From Leptospira sanjuanensis (GTDB lineage: Bacteria > Spirochaetota > Leptospiria > Leptospirales > Leptospiraceae): a DNA stretch of 64,000 nucleotides. The position numbers were made by a program, and so were the translations under genes. This document shows, piece by piece, positions 1 to 14,516 of the stretch. The stretch lies in assembly GCF_022267375.1 (NCBI RefSeq), contig NZ_JAIZBH010000001.1, positions 1,060,501 to 1,124,500 of the forward strand. Direction: 5' to 3'. Below the pieces are notes generated by a model that was not told the origin of the DNA, did not search any database, and saw only the letters and a program-made list of their open reading frames with translations. How positions within the stretch are numbered: the first letter of the stretch is position 1; the number at the start of each line of letters is the position of its first letter.

Positions 1-867
<867 letters not shown>

Positions 868-915
868 TTTTAGACCGGTGAACAGTGATTGACAGGTTAT
901 TTTCACCCCCGATAG

Positions 916-1278
<363 letters not shown>

Positions 1279-1284
1279 GCCTCG

Positions 1285-2043
1285 ATGTCCTCCGCTCAAC
1301 TACACCGGGTTCTCCGGGAAATCATCGCCACTAAACAAAACGAAATCAAGGAAATCGGAAAGTATGACCCGGCTCCTTATCGAGGACTCGGGCTTGGAGA
1401 ATCTCTGCGAAGCAGAAACTTTTCCATCATCGCCGAGTGCAAACGCAAAAGTCCTTCTGCCGGCGAAATCCGCTCCGATTATGATCCCGTTAAAATCGCA
1501 AAGACGTACGAGGATTCCGGCGCTTCCGCGGTTTCCGTTCTGACGGATCGAAATTATTTCGGCGGTTCTTTAGAGGATCTAAAGAACGTTTCTTCTCTTT
1601 TGAAAATCCCCGTTTTAAGAAAAGACTTTATTTTGGATGAATCTCAAATTCGAGAAGGGAGAGCCTTCGGCGCCTCCGCGATTCTTTTGATCGTGAGAAT
1701 TTTGACTCCCGATCAGATAAAAACGTTTTTGAAATCCGCAGCGTCGCTGGGAATGGATTGTCTCGTGGAAGTTCACACGGCGCAAGAAGCGAAGATCGCC
1801 TTAGACTGCGGCGCGGAAATTATAGGAATCAATACGAGAGACTTGGATACGTTTCAGATTCATCCGAATTTGGTCGAAGAGGTCTCCGCGTTTTTACCGC
1901 CTAACATCGTCAAGGTGGGAGAGTCCGGTGTTAAGAGCCGCGCGGATTTGGACGCATTCCGCAGACTCGTGGATGCCGCGTTGATCGGAACGTATTTTAT
2001 GGAAAAGCCGGACATTCACAAGGCTTGGTTGGATCTTTTTTGA
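1285..2043 (+). CDS. trpC: indole-3-glycerol-phosphate synthase
   Basis: Monofunctional cytoplasmic IGPS of 252 residues, normal length, which closes the indole ring in tryptophan synthesis (CdRP to indole-3-glycerol phosphate). The TIM-barrel signatures are all present. They are [14 protein letters not shown] (Glu51, Lys53), VLRKDFI (Lys113, likely the general acid), LVEVHT (Glu162), GINTRDL (Asn183), and KVGESGV plus ALIGTYFM forming the phosphate site. It starts at ATG 1285, 6 bp after the STAS gene. No other trp gene is adjacent, so the pathway genes are dispersed here. Confidence 0.96.
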   Translation: MSSAQLHRVLREIIATKQNEIKEIGKYDPAPYRGLGLGESLRSRNFSIIAECKRKSPSAGEIRSDYDPVKIAKTYEDSGASAVSVLTDRNYFGGSLEDLKNVSSLLKIPVLRKDFILDESQIREGRAFGASAILLIVRILTPDQIKTFLKSAASLGMDCLVEVHTAQEAKIALDCGAEIIGINTRDLDTFQIHPNLVEEVSAFLPPNIVKVGESGVKSRADLDAFRRLVDAALIGTYFMEKPDIHKAWLDLF

Positions 2044-2195
2044 TCGCCTCTTTTATTTGTTCCGACAAACTACCCGCACAAAATAAAACTTGACCTTAAA
2101 GTAATGCTTCTCCCGAAAACGGACGCTTTCCTAGTTTAGAATACGTCCTTTACAAACGACGCAAAATCCGATACGCTCAAACGCGGAGAAAAGAG

Positions 2196-2582
2196 ATGAT
2201 CGTTTATGCGTTGAGTTGGTTTTTGCTTTTAGTCTTCGCCTTTGTCAATGCGGCGATCCGCGAACTTACGTACAAAGAAGCGACGGGAGAATTTTTATCC
2301 CATCAGATCTCCGTCTTTACGGGAATGATTCTTTTGTCCGTGCCGATTTGGCTCATTCTCAAGTTGAAACCTTTGAAAAATTCCGGACAAGCGGTGCGCG
2401 TCGGATTGCTCTGGGTTTTGTTAACCGAAGTCTTTGAATTTTCGATGAGCGTATTTTGGGTCCGCAAGCCGTTCGGGGAATTTCTACAAGTTCATAACGT
2501 ATGGAAGGGCGAGATGTGGCCTTTGCTTCTCGTATGGATCGGCGTCGCTCCGTATTGGTTTTACAAACGATTCCGAGCCTAG
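2196..2582 (+). CDS. small four-helix membrane protein of unknown function
   Basis: A 128-residue hydrophobic protein that I do not recognise as a named family. About four membrane segments are visible, near residues 5-22, 38-57, 68-90 and 107-124, joined by short basic loops (LKLKPLKN, VRKPFGE). ATG 2196 is preceded by a good ribosome binding site (GGAGAAAAG). It lies 152 bp after trpC and about 115 bp before rlmN on the same strand. It could be a housekeeping inner-membrane protein. Nothing in the sequence gives a substrate or partner. Confidence 0.7.
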   Translation: MIVYALSWFLLLVFAFVNAAIRELTYKEATGEFLSHQISVFTGMILLSVPIWLILKLKPLKNSGQAVRVGLLWVLLTEVFEFSMSVFWVRKPFGEFLQVHNVWKGEMWPLLLVWIGVAPYWFYKRFRA

Positions 2583-2697
2583 GAGAACATAAGACAGAAC
2601 CCAAGTCAACGCATTGGAAGGTAGAATTCGAAACGATCGATTGAAAAGACTATCCCGTAACCGCCACTGCAAAAAAATCGACCTGAGAAGGCATTTC

Positions 2698-3763
<1,066 letters not shown>

Positions 3764-3789
3764 AGCTTTCGTTTCTGAAAAATGGGGCA

Positions 3790-4071
<282 letters not shown>

Positions 4072-4082
4072 AAGGAGTTCTT

Positions 4083-6221
<2,139 letters not shown>

Positions 6222-7133
6222 TTGGCCGTGGGTCTCAGTAATTTATTGTCAATAGTGACGGGATTGCTTCACTTTTTATTCGGCGTTTATACGTTCCGAT
6301 TAAAGGGGAATCGTATTGTTCAGAATTATTTTCTACTTTTAAATTTTGAATTATCCTTATGGTTACTGATTCAAGGCTTTCGAGTCTTGGTTCCGCTTGA
6401 ATACCGCAATTTGGCGCTCAATCTGAATTTTATACCGATATTGTTCGTTCCATTTACCCTGTATGTTCTTTGCAAAAAATTGGAAAACTCGGAAAGCAGG
6501 ATTCCTATTTGGGCCTCCTTGATCGCCTTTGTTGGGTTAGGTTATTTTGTCTTCAACTGCGTAACGCAAAGAATGGCGAATATGAAGGATCAAGAAAAAT
6601 TCGTTTATGAGATAAACGTAAATTATCATTTATACGTTTTATATCTGATATTTTGGACCGGACTTTCAATTTTCGAAGTCTCGCACAAGATGCTCAGAAA
6701 GAGAGGTGATTTTAGAGTCAGGCTGTTTTTTTTCCTGATTGGAGCAATTTTAGCCTTACATAGTACCACTTTCTTCGTATATGTTCTTCCGCTTTTCGGA
6801 ATCTTTAAGCCGTGGTTGTCGTCCATCGGACTTCTTATTTCTTGTCTCTTTTGGGGAATCGCAATATTGCATTTCGATGCCTTCGAAATTAAAGCGAAAA
6901 TTATCGGCGGCGCCGACGTTCCTTTGATCCATAAGGCCGCGTCTTGGAGTTTCTTGAGAATTTTAGCTAGGCTTGATCCGATGCGCTTTATTCAAAAAAG
7001 TTCGAAAGAAAAAGCTGCGATTACGAAGGAAATACTGATTCAAGATTATGATCTGACTTCCAAATCGGGTGAGTTGTCCGTCGATAAACGAGCGGAACTA
7101 CTTTCCAAAAAGTTCGGAAAGTATTTTAAATAA
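6222..7133 (+). CDS. seven-helix membrane sensor-like protein
   Basis: A 303-residue protein. Residues 1-225 contain seven strongly hydrophobic segments with short loops, like the 7TM input modules found at the N-terminus of some bacterial kinases and cyclases. No catalytic domain follows. The last 75 residues are charged and cytoplasmic (IQKSSKEKAAITKE) and match nothing I recognise. The start is TTG 6222 or GTG 6228; there is no ATG in the region and no clear ribosome binding site, so the exact start is uncertain. It stands alone between two intergenic regions. A sensor or transporter role is a guess from topology only. Confidence 0.65.
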   Translation: MAVGLSNLLSIVTGLLHFLFGVYTFRLKGNRIVQNYFLLLNFELSLWLLIQGFRVLVPLEYRNLALNLNFIPILFVPFTLYVLCKKLENSESRIPIWASLIAFVGLGYFVFNCVTQRMANMKDQEKFVYEINVNYHLYVLYLIFWTGLSIFEVSHKMLRKRGDFRVRLFFFLIGAILALHSTTFFVYVLPLFGIFKPWLSSIGLLISCLFWGIAILHFDAFEIKAKIIGGADVPLIHKAASWSFLRILARLDPMRFIQKSSKEKAAITKEILIQDYDLTSKSGELSVDKRAELLSKKFGKYFK

Positions 7134-7292
7134 TTTTCGAACTTTGACCTTCTTCGCGCTCCTTTCGATATCGATTTACTCTTAGCTAGAATCCGTCAAG
7201 ATGTTCGATCGTTGATGTTGCCTTATTTAAGCTTGAAAAATACGATTTCTCTAATAGTATGTACTGGTTGTATAGATTTCGATGTAGATAAA

Positions 7293-7826
7293 ATGATATA
7301 TTCGTTTAAATCCCTTCTCTTTCTTTCATTCATCATTTTTGCGTTCACGAGTTCCGTAAATGGAGAAGAAAATAAAAGTTCCGAAACCAACTCAGCTCCC
7401 GGTAAATTCGGAATCGGAATCAGTTTATTCGGACCAACCGGCTTGACCGGCAAGTATTGGATGGACGACAAAAAATCTCTCGAAGCGGGACTCGGATTTA
7501 GCGCGTTCGGTAACGGAAGATTTCACTTTCATGGAGTTTTTCTTTATAACTTCGCTTCTTTAAACGAATCGGTCGGTTTTTATGGCGGCATCGGCGGGGT
7601 GGTGGAAGAAAAACATTATCGGGAAAAAGAAAGAGTAGGACGTGGCAGATTTATTGAGACCGAGGGTTATGAAACTTCTTTCGGCGCTCGCTTGCCGGTC
7701 GGTTTGTCTTGGAGATCGCAGGATAAGAAATTCGAGTTATCCGGAGAAGTCTATCTCAATGTTTTTTTTCTCGGAAGGGGAGGTGCCGATCTCGGTCTGG
7801 TTTTTGCCGGTAGAATTTATCTTTAG
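7293..7826 (+). CDS. outer-membrane beta-barrel-like protein
   Basis: A 177-residue protein from ATG 7293. The frame is open from 7212, but only the internal start gives a clean Sec signal (MIYSFKSLLFLSFIIFAFTS, cleavage probably after VNG). The mature part has alternating aromatic/glycine strands (GIGISLFGPTGLTGKYWM, SFGARLPVGLSWR, LGLVFAGRIYL) ending in a hydrophobic C-terminal strand, as expected for a small outer-membrane barrel. The GPTGLTGKYW segment resembles the BAPKO_0422/DUF3996 family known from spirochaetes, by memory of the family pattern. Function unknown. Confidence 0.7.
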   Translation: MIYSFKSLLFLSFIIFAFTSSVNGEENKSSETNSAPGKFGIGISLFGPTGLTGKYWMDDKKSLEAGLGFSAFGNGRFHFHGVFLYNFASLNESVGFYGGIGGVVEEKHYREKERVGRGRFIETEGYETSFGARLPVGLSWRSQDKKFELSGEVYLNVFFLGRGGADLGLVFAGRIYL

Positions 7827-8036
7827 TTAAGACGTCCGATTTATTTCGACAGAAATACTGCGATTTCATTTCGATGGATCCTTTCGAATATCTCTTTCCA
7901 ACCTATCCTAAACGATCACAGGATTAAAAATTTTTTTGGATTGAAATAGTTTTATATAAAATCATAAGCTATATGAAAACGTTTCCATAATTGGAATGGA
8001 AAGAGCCGCCGTTGATTATCTTGAATAGGAGAAGCC

Positions 8037-8474
8037 ATGAAATATTTCGAAGATTTGCAAGTGGGAGAAACTTTTGAGTTGGGGAGTTATACCTTATCGA
8101 AGGATGAAATTTTGGAATTTGCCGCGAAATACGATCCGCAACCGTTTCATATCGACGAAGAGAAGGCGAAAGAGTCCATATACGGAGCTTTGATCGCTTC
8201 CGGTTGGCAGACGACGGCCGTTTATATGAAGTTATTTGTCGAAAATCTAATGAATCGAGCGCATGGAATGGGGTCTCCCGGTTTGGAGGAATTGAAATGG
8301 AAACGTCCCGTTTTTGCCGGCGACACCTTGCGGGGAAGATTTAGTATATTAGAAAAAAGTAAATTTAGAGCTAATTTGGGACTCGTAATGGGAAAGAACG
8401 AGCTGGTTAATCAAAACGAAGAAGTGGTTATGACCTTCAAAGGGAAGATGCTGTTCTTAAAAAGAGAAATCTAA
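8037..8474 (+). CDS. MaoC-family hot-dog dehydratase
   Basis: A 145-residue single hot-dog domain protein of the MaoC/(R)-enoyl-CoA hydratase type. The catalytic segment KYDPQPFHID gives Asp33 and His38, the usual hydratase dyad, and the central helix segment GALIASGWQTTAVYMKL follows. Proteins of this length act as dimers on enoyl-CoA or enoyl-ACP substrates. The chain specificity cannot be read. ATG 8037 has a good AGGAG 8 nt upstream. It stands alone, convergent with the SRPBCC operon. Confidence 0.88.
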   Translation: MKYFEDLQVGETFELGSYTLSKDEILEFAAKYDPQPFHIDEEKAKESIYGALIASGWQTTAVYMKLFVENLMNRAHGMGSPGLEELKWKRPVFAGDTLRGRFSILEKSKFRANLGLVMGKNELVNQNEEVVMTFKGKMLFLKREI

Positions 8475-8538
8475 GATTCGTGTCGTTGCTAAGAAACGGA
8501 GATCCGAAGTTTTAAAAAGAAATTTTGCGGAGTTTTGT

Positions 8539-8567
8539 CGAGATTTTCCGTACTTAAGAAAATCTCG
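8539..8567. terminator. possible terminator hairpin between convergent genes
   Basis: Perfect 10-bp inverted repeat CGAGATTTTC / GAAAATCTCG with a 9-nt loop in the convergent gap after the MaoC gene. There is no long T tract, so the call is tentative. Confidence 0.4.
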
Positions 8568-8668
8568 GTTCGCTTCTAAATATTGAGAACGTTGTCCGCA
8601 ATTCGGTCGGCTTAATTTGAAAAATAATTGAAATCAAAATTATGCCCTTGGGCTAGTCATTCGTAAAA

Positions 8669-8697
8669 TGCGCGGTTGTCGTTTAACGATCCGCGCG
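8669..8697 (-). terminator. possible terminator of the SRPBCC operon
   Basis: GC-rich inverted repeat GCGCGG / CCGCGC flanking a partly paired loop, 11 bp past the stop of the last SRPBCC gene. On the minus strand it is followed by a short ATTTTA run. Tentative. Confidence 0.4.
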
Positions 8698-8707
8698 AAA
8701 TCGGAAA

Positions 8708-9178
8708 TCAATTCATATCGTCGATCTTGATGTCATCGGGTGCGGGTTGGCCTTTTCCGTTTTCTATCAAACTCTTAAGACTCAAAAGAAAGACCGCCCA
8801 TTTCATACTACAATGTGCGGTGAACTCACTTTCGGTTTTCCAGTCTTGATGTCGAAAGTGAACGAGGGTCATCGCTGCTCCATCGGGCGCGGTACCTGCG
8901 CGTAGATCGAAATCAACATGCGAACCGACCCAATCCTCCGGTCCGTTGACACATTCCCATAACACCCGAGCCGGAGTCGATTCTTGAACTTTCATATCAA
9001 AGAAACCTTTTTCACCAAACGTAAAACGAATCGAATCTCCGACCGCCGAAACTCCTCCTGAAAACGCGCCTTCCACTTGTCTTGTCCACCAATTCGCAAG
9101 ACCGGCTTGAGTCGTTAACGCTTGAGTTACTTCGTTTGCTCCGGCTCGAATGCCGACTTTGTGGTAAATTCCATTCAT
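8708..9178 (-). CDS. SRPBCC (AHSA1-like) domain protein
   Basis: A 156-residue START/Bet v1-like protein (HxKVGI..., LANWWTRQVEG, GDSIRFTFGEKGFFDMKV, ARVLWECVNG, W..SHVDFDL). This fold binds hydrophobic ligands in a deep cavity, and AHSA1-like members are often paired with ArsR regulators. ATG 9178 has GGAG 6 nt upstream. It lies 51 bp downstream of a second SRPBCC gene in the same operon. The ligand is unknown. Confidence 0.85.
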   Translation of the reverse strand: MNGIYHKVGIRAGANEVTQALTTQAGLANWWTRQVEGAFSGGVSAVGDSIRFTFGEKGFFDMKVQESTPARVLWECVNGPEDWVGSHVDFDLRAGTAPDGAAMTLVHFRHQDWKTESEFTAHCSMKWAVFLLSLKSLIENGKGQPAPDDIKIDDMN

Positions 9179-9229
9179 ACTATTCTCCTTTTTGTTTTCT
9201 CTTCCGGCCTCGCCGATAAAGACTTTGTT

Positions 9230-9706
9230 TTACTCTTCGCTTACGTGCCACGTTTCGAGCCCGTTTAGAATGTTCGTCCATCCGCCGTGATGCATTTCGA
9301 TTTCTTTTCGATCCGCTAATCGTTCGTGAGTCAGCGTTACGAGAGTTTGCGGTTTGTTTTTTGCGCCGTTCGTGCCGGTGATCGTCACGGAAGGCAACGC
9401 GGTGAATGTAACGGTGACTAACGTTTCCCGATGGCCTGTCGCGTGCGAGCGCCATGTGAAAACGAGTTTTGTGGGTTCGTCGATCGTTATATATTCCCCT
9501 TCGTGCGGTAAGACTTTACCGTCGAGAGTCATGTCGATGCGGAATTTTCCGCCGGGTCGAGGATCGATCGTTACCGATTCGATTCCGATTTCTTCTCCGG
9601 ATAGGAACCAACTTGAAAATTCTTTTTCTTGTAACCAAGCTCGAAAGAGTCGAGAAGGTTCCGCGTTAATTTTTTTTTCTATTTTTAGGACGGGTGTGGT
9701 CATCAT
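9230..9706 (-). CDS. SRPBCC (AHSA1-like) domain protein
   Basis: A 158-residue AHSA1-like protein (VLKIEKKINAEPSRLFRAWL, EEFSSWF-type segment, DPRPGGKFRIDMTL, EYITIDEPTKLVFTW, VTLTHERLADR, HHGGWTNILNGLE). Two consecutive ATG codons at 9706 and 9703 follow GAGGAG; I use the first. The open frame extends to a TTG at 9718, which would destroy the spacing. It overlaps the end of the ArsR gene by 41 bp, so it is translationally coupled to its likely regulator. Ligand binding or stress-response functions are usual for such pairs. Confidence 0.86.
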   Translation of the reverse strand: MMTTPVLKIEKKINAEPSRLFRAWLQEKEFSSWFLSGEEIGIESVTIDPRPGGKFRIDMTLDGKVLPHEGEYITIDEPTKLVFTWRSHATGHRETLVTVTFTALPSVTITGTNGAKNKPQTLVTLTHERLADRKEIEMHHGGWTNILNGLETWHVSEE

Positions 9707-10043
9707 CTTGCTCCTCAATGAATGCTTCTAATTTATCCAATTTGTTACTCCAGAATTCTTGATGATAGGTAAGCCAGGCGAATGCTTCCGAAAGAGAACG
9801 ATTTTGCAGTTCCAAACGAATGCTACGGCCGTCTTCCGGCGTGCGCACCTTGCGAACAAGTCCCGCAGCGGCCAGAACATCGATATGCTTTGCAACCCCC
9901 GCAAAGGACATCGAGAAGGGCTCCGCAAGCTCCGAGATGGTGAGCGAGCCTTTTCGCAAACGTACCAGCATTTGACGTCTCGAATGATCGGAGAGTGCTG
10001 CAAATACCCGGTCGAGTTTCTGTTCTTTTTTTAATTCAACCAT
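9666..10043 (-). CDS. ArsR-family transcriptional repressor
   Basis: A 125-residue winged-helix regulator. It begins VFAALSDHSRRQMLVRL, then TISELAEPFSMSFAGVAKHIDVLAAAGLVRKVR (helix-turn-helix), then the wing EDGRSIRLEL. It lacks the metal-binding cysteines of arsenic sensors, like the ArsR proteins paired with SRPBCC genes. The start ATG at 10043 lies inside an 18-bp palindrome, so autorepression by operator binding over the start is likely. No Shine-Dalgarno is visible, so translation may be leaderless. The C-terminal tail is basic (RPKNRKKN). Confidence 0.9.
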   Translation of the reverse strand: MVELKKEQKLDRVFAALSDHSRRQMLVRLRKGSLTISELAEPFSMSFAGVAKHIDVLAAAGLVRKVRTPEDGRSIRLELQNRSLSEAFAWLTYHQEFWSNKLDKLEAFIEEQDDDHTRPKNRKKN

Positions 10044-10099
10044 TTGGTTGAATATATGGCAGCTCGTTTTTTTGTCAATTGTTAAACTATTTGGTTGAA
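10035..10099. promoter_or_regulatory. twin palindromic operator of the ArsR/SRPBCC operon
   Basis: Site 1 (10035-10052) is a perfect inverted repeat TTCAACCA-TT-TGGTTGAA overlapping the arsR start codon. Site 2 (10082-10099) keeps the same right arm TGGTTGAA, with a left arm TTAAACTA that matches imperfectly. The centres are 47 bp apart, so the promoter probably lies between or under them. Binding by the adjacent ArsR protein is inferred. Confidence 0.75.
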
Positions 10100-10123
10100 T
10101 ACTTGTTTTGGTGAATTACGATT

Positions 10124-10131
10124 TTTTTTAA
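10124..10131 (+). repeat. left 8-bp target-site duplication of the IS66 element
   Basis: TTTTTTAA, identical to 12446-12453 on the other side of the element. Confidence 0.9.
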
Positions 10132-10190
10132 GTAAGCGCCTAAACAACCGCACCTTTTTCTAATCGTATAAATGTTGTAAACTGTCTTTG

Positions 10191-10468
10191 ATGAAAAAAA
10201 CGAAAATAGATTGGCCCAAAGAGTTTGATGACTTTTCAAAGAGTGGACTTTCCCAGCCTCAGTATTGTAAAGAAAGACACCTCAAATACACGACGTTTCG
10301 ATATCATTGGGAGAGACGTTCTAAGCATTCAGAGAAGAACGACTTTGTAGAAATTCCTCCTTCCTCGACAAATTCTCAGTCATTGGTAGAAGCCGAATTT
10401 TTGACCCTAAAGATAGATACGTCGGGGAAGGCATCGCTCCAAGTAAACGTTCAGTTTAGTTTAGGACG

Positions 10469-10478
<10 letters not shown>
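10191..10478 (+). CDS. tnpA: IS66 accessory protein TnpA
   Basis: A 95-residue helix-turn-helix protein of the IS66 Orf1 type (WPKEFDDFSKSGLSQPQYCKERHLKYTTFRYHW). It is needed for transposition together with TnpB, but its biochemical role is not settled. I use ATG 10191; a TTG directly before it is also possible. The end overlaps tnpB by 10 bp, so translation is coupled. Confidence 0.88.
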
Positions 10479-10819
<341 letters not shown>

Positions 10820-10859
10820 TGTTTGACTCAAGAAAAGAAAGTATTAAGACTGAATCCGA

Positions 10860-12437
<1,578 letters not shown>

Positions 12438-12445
12438 GCGGTTAC

Positions 12446-12453
12446 TTTTTTAA
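12446..12453 (+). repeat. right 8-bp target-site duplication of the IS66 element
   Basis: TTTTTTAA, identical to 10124-10131. Removing the element and one copy restores a continuous AT-rich sequence. Confidence 0.9.
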
Positions 12454-12514
12454 TGAGAAATGGATGCTGATTTTCTTTTGGATACTGTCTTAAAAGTTTC
12501 GCACAATTTAATTT

Positions 12515-12986
12515 CGAGAGGTCGGATTCTCCATTTGTCGATTTGAACAAAGACTTTTTGATTGAGTTTGCCGATCGTTGACGGTGAGATCTTGGTTCCC
12601 CAAAGACTTTCGTGATGTCCTCGACTCTTCGAACCGAACCCCCCGCAAGATACATCTCCATGAGAGCTTCTTCTACGGAACTCTCCCTGCGTTTGTATCT
12701 TTCGATGATTGCCGACTCGAACGTAATTGTCCTAAGTTTCGGAACTTTTAACTTTACTTTTCCAGCTTTTGTTTCGAAGTTTCTATTATACGAACCCGCT
12801 AGTGTATCTCTACTCGATCCGGATTCCTTTCATACTTGGAGGCTTGGTAGAGTTTGTCTGCGTCTAAGAGAGCGTTCAGTGTTTCTTCCAGTATCTCCTC
12901 TTACGAGTTCGCTCAAGTCTTTCCCCGAGTTGAGCCTCATCCGCTTGGATTACTTTCAGGTGCGATTTTTCTTCTTCTGCCCTCAT
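12515..12986 (-). pseudogene. decayed 5' part of an IS256-family (mutator) transposase
   Basis: Read on the minus strand from ATG 12986 the frame gives MRAEEEKSHLKVIQADEAQL, the IS256-type start, then hits a stop after a frameshift. The same family resumes in other frames: TLNALLDADKLYQASKYERN, then AGKVKLKVPKLRTITFESAI and RYKRRESSVEEALMEMYLAG, then RRVEDI. Similarity ends near 12515 (IDKWRIRPLE). At least three frame changes and loss of the catalytic C-terminal two thirds show that it is dead. The intact IS66 element lies about 70 bp past the truncation. Confidence 0.8.
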
Positions 12987-13121
12987 GGGGGTTCTCCTTC
13001 TTCTTGAATTTGTTTGGTCACAATCTCAATCGGCAAGGAGAGCCTTCTCGTTTATTCGTAAATGTGCGAAAAAGTTAGGAAATTATCGCTTCTTTTTTTG
13101 CTTTTAATATTCCTGATTCTT

Positions 13122-13817
13122 TCAAAGAGGGCGATAACTCCAAAAGAAAAATAAGAATATAGCGAATAAAGGTAGGAACCAAGTTAAGAAACTTCGGCCT
13201 ATATTTTGCTCGAATACGGTTTTCGACATTCTAATAAAGCTGATCGTTTGCAGAAAGATTCCCGCAATTAAAAATAAGCTTACAAATCCTAAAAACAGAA
13301 TCATATAATAAATATCTCTCTTAGCTGAACTCGGCATTATCGTAAAAAAGAATAAAATCGGAAAAAGAGATAGGAGAATATATACGTTACTCGAAACAAC
13401 TAACGAAACACATTTTCGGAAATTTACGTTTTTTTCTCCGAAAACTCTAACGGTTAAAAAAGTTCCGATACTAAAATAGAGTTCGAAAACGATCAAAAAG
13501 AACGCGAAGAAAAATATATTGTAGGGGAATGCATTTAGTAGATACAAAAAGACAGAAATCTTTCCTTCTACAAGATAACCTCTCATAATCTGAGAATACT
13601 CCACCAAGTAAGAGAGATTAAACATTGAGAGAATAAGATTAACAACTATATAGAGTGCGATAAAGCTGATGTGTGTTTTGATCGTAGATCTAAAAAAAGC
13701 ACTTCCGTCGATTTCGTTAATTCGGTTAGGGAAAAGATGAAATTCAACGGTTTTCCTTATTTCCCTTTTAAATATGTTATCCGCTAGGAATTCTTTAAAT
13801 TTATCCAGTAACTTCAT
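13122..13817 (-). CDS. polytopic membrane protein, Yip1-like
   Basis: A 231-residue protein with a short cytoplasmic N-terminus and five or six hydrophobic segments (from about residues 48, 85, 105, 140, 170 and 205). The layout resembles Yip1-domain proteins, but I see no decisive motif. It is the last gene of the RND operon. ATG 13817 follows AAGGAAA, 1 bp after the MORN gene. A role in the pump complex is only suggested by position. Confidence 0.6.
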   Translation of the reverse strand: MKLLDKFKEFLADNIFKREIRKTVEFHLFPNRINEIDGSAFFRSTIKTHISFIALYIVVNLILSMFNLSYLVEYSQIMRGYLVEGKISVFLYLLNAFPYNIFFFAFFLIVFELYFSIGTFLTVRVFGEKNVNFRKCVSLVVSSNVYILLSLFPILFFFTIMPSSAKRDIYYMILFLGFVSLFLIAGIFLQTISFIRMSKTVFEQNIGRSFLTWFLPLFAIFLFFFWSYRPL

Positions 13818-13818
13818 T

Positions 13819-14514
13819 TTATTTTCCTTCTTGACTTTCCCTATCGTTCTTCCAATTACCTTTGAATATTATTTTTCCAAGAGAATCTTTAAAGATTCCA
13901 AAACCGTTTCTTTTACCCGCTCGCCAAGAGCCGATATAAATGTTTCCATCCGGATAGATAAAGGCGCCGCTCCCGTCGTAAATTCGACCTTCTTTATAAA
14001 CTCCGTTTAGCTTTGTTCCATCGGCTAAGATTAAAGTGCCTGCACCGTCCGGTTCGTCATCATTCCATTGTGCGCTCAGGATTGTTCCATCCTGCCAAAC
14101 GAACATGCCTAATCCGTGTTTTTTATTATTAACAAAAGAACCTGAATAAGCTGAGCCATCGGGATATCGATATTGCCCTCTTCCGTGTTTGACGCCATGT
14201 CGCCACTCGCCTTTATAGAAATGCCCGTCATCGTTTTTAAATAATCCATACCCGTCCGGATGGGAATTCTTTACATAGCCTTCGTAATATGCCCCATTTC
14301 TGTATTGCATTTTTGCAAAGCCGTTTTCACAATCTCCGGCAAGGCATTTATATTTCGTATAGTTTAAAATTGCTGTTACTACTATAAATAAGATCAATAA
14401 AGAAAGAGTTATTGCGGAATATTTACCAATTTTTGTGCTGACAAACTTAAGGAATCTTCCTGGAAGTTTGAAAAAGGCGGTTTTTAATTTTAAAATTATT
14501 TTTTTGGAAATCAA
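13819..14514 (-). CDS. membrane-anchored MORN-repeat protein
   Basis: A 231-residue protein with one N-terminal transmembrane helix (about residues 32-52, ITLSLLILFIVVTAIL) and seven MORN-type repeats after it. Examples are YRNGAYYEGYVKN, GHFYKGEWRHGVKHGRGQY, YPDGSAYSGSFVNNKKHGLG and YPDGNIYIGSWRAGKRNGFG. MORN repeats form an elongated beta-sheet used for protein or membrane contacts. I place the start at TTG 14514 because GGAGG lies 8 nt upstream; the open frame reaches TTG 14529, where the same GGAGG would be inside the gene. It follows the second RND gene by 2 bp. The repeats probably face the periplasm. Confidence 0.8.
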   Translation of the reverse strand: MISKKIILKLKTAFFKLPGRFLKFVSTKIGKYSAITLSLLILFIVVTAILNYTKYKCLAGDCENGFAKMQYRNGAYYEGYVKNSHPDGYGLFKNDDGHFYKGEWRHGVKHGRGQYRYPDGSAYSGSFVNNKKHGLGMFVWQDGTILSAQWNDDEPDGAGTLILADGTKLNGVYKEGRIYDGSGAFIYPDGNIYIGSWRAGKRNGFGIFKDSLGKIIFKGNWKNDRESQEGK

Positions 14515-14516
14515 TT

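Noticed and set aside
12612..13078. Plus-strand ORFs of 131 and 74 residues
   Set aside because: They are antisense to the IS256-type remnant, whose family motifs are clear on the minus strand; no ribosome binding site.
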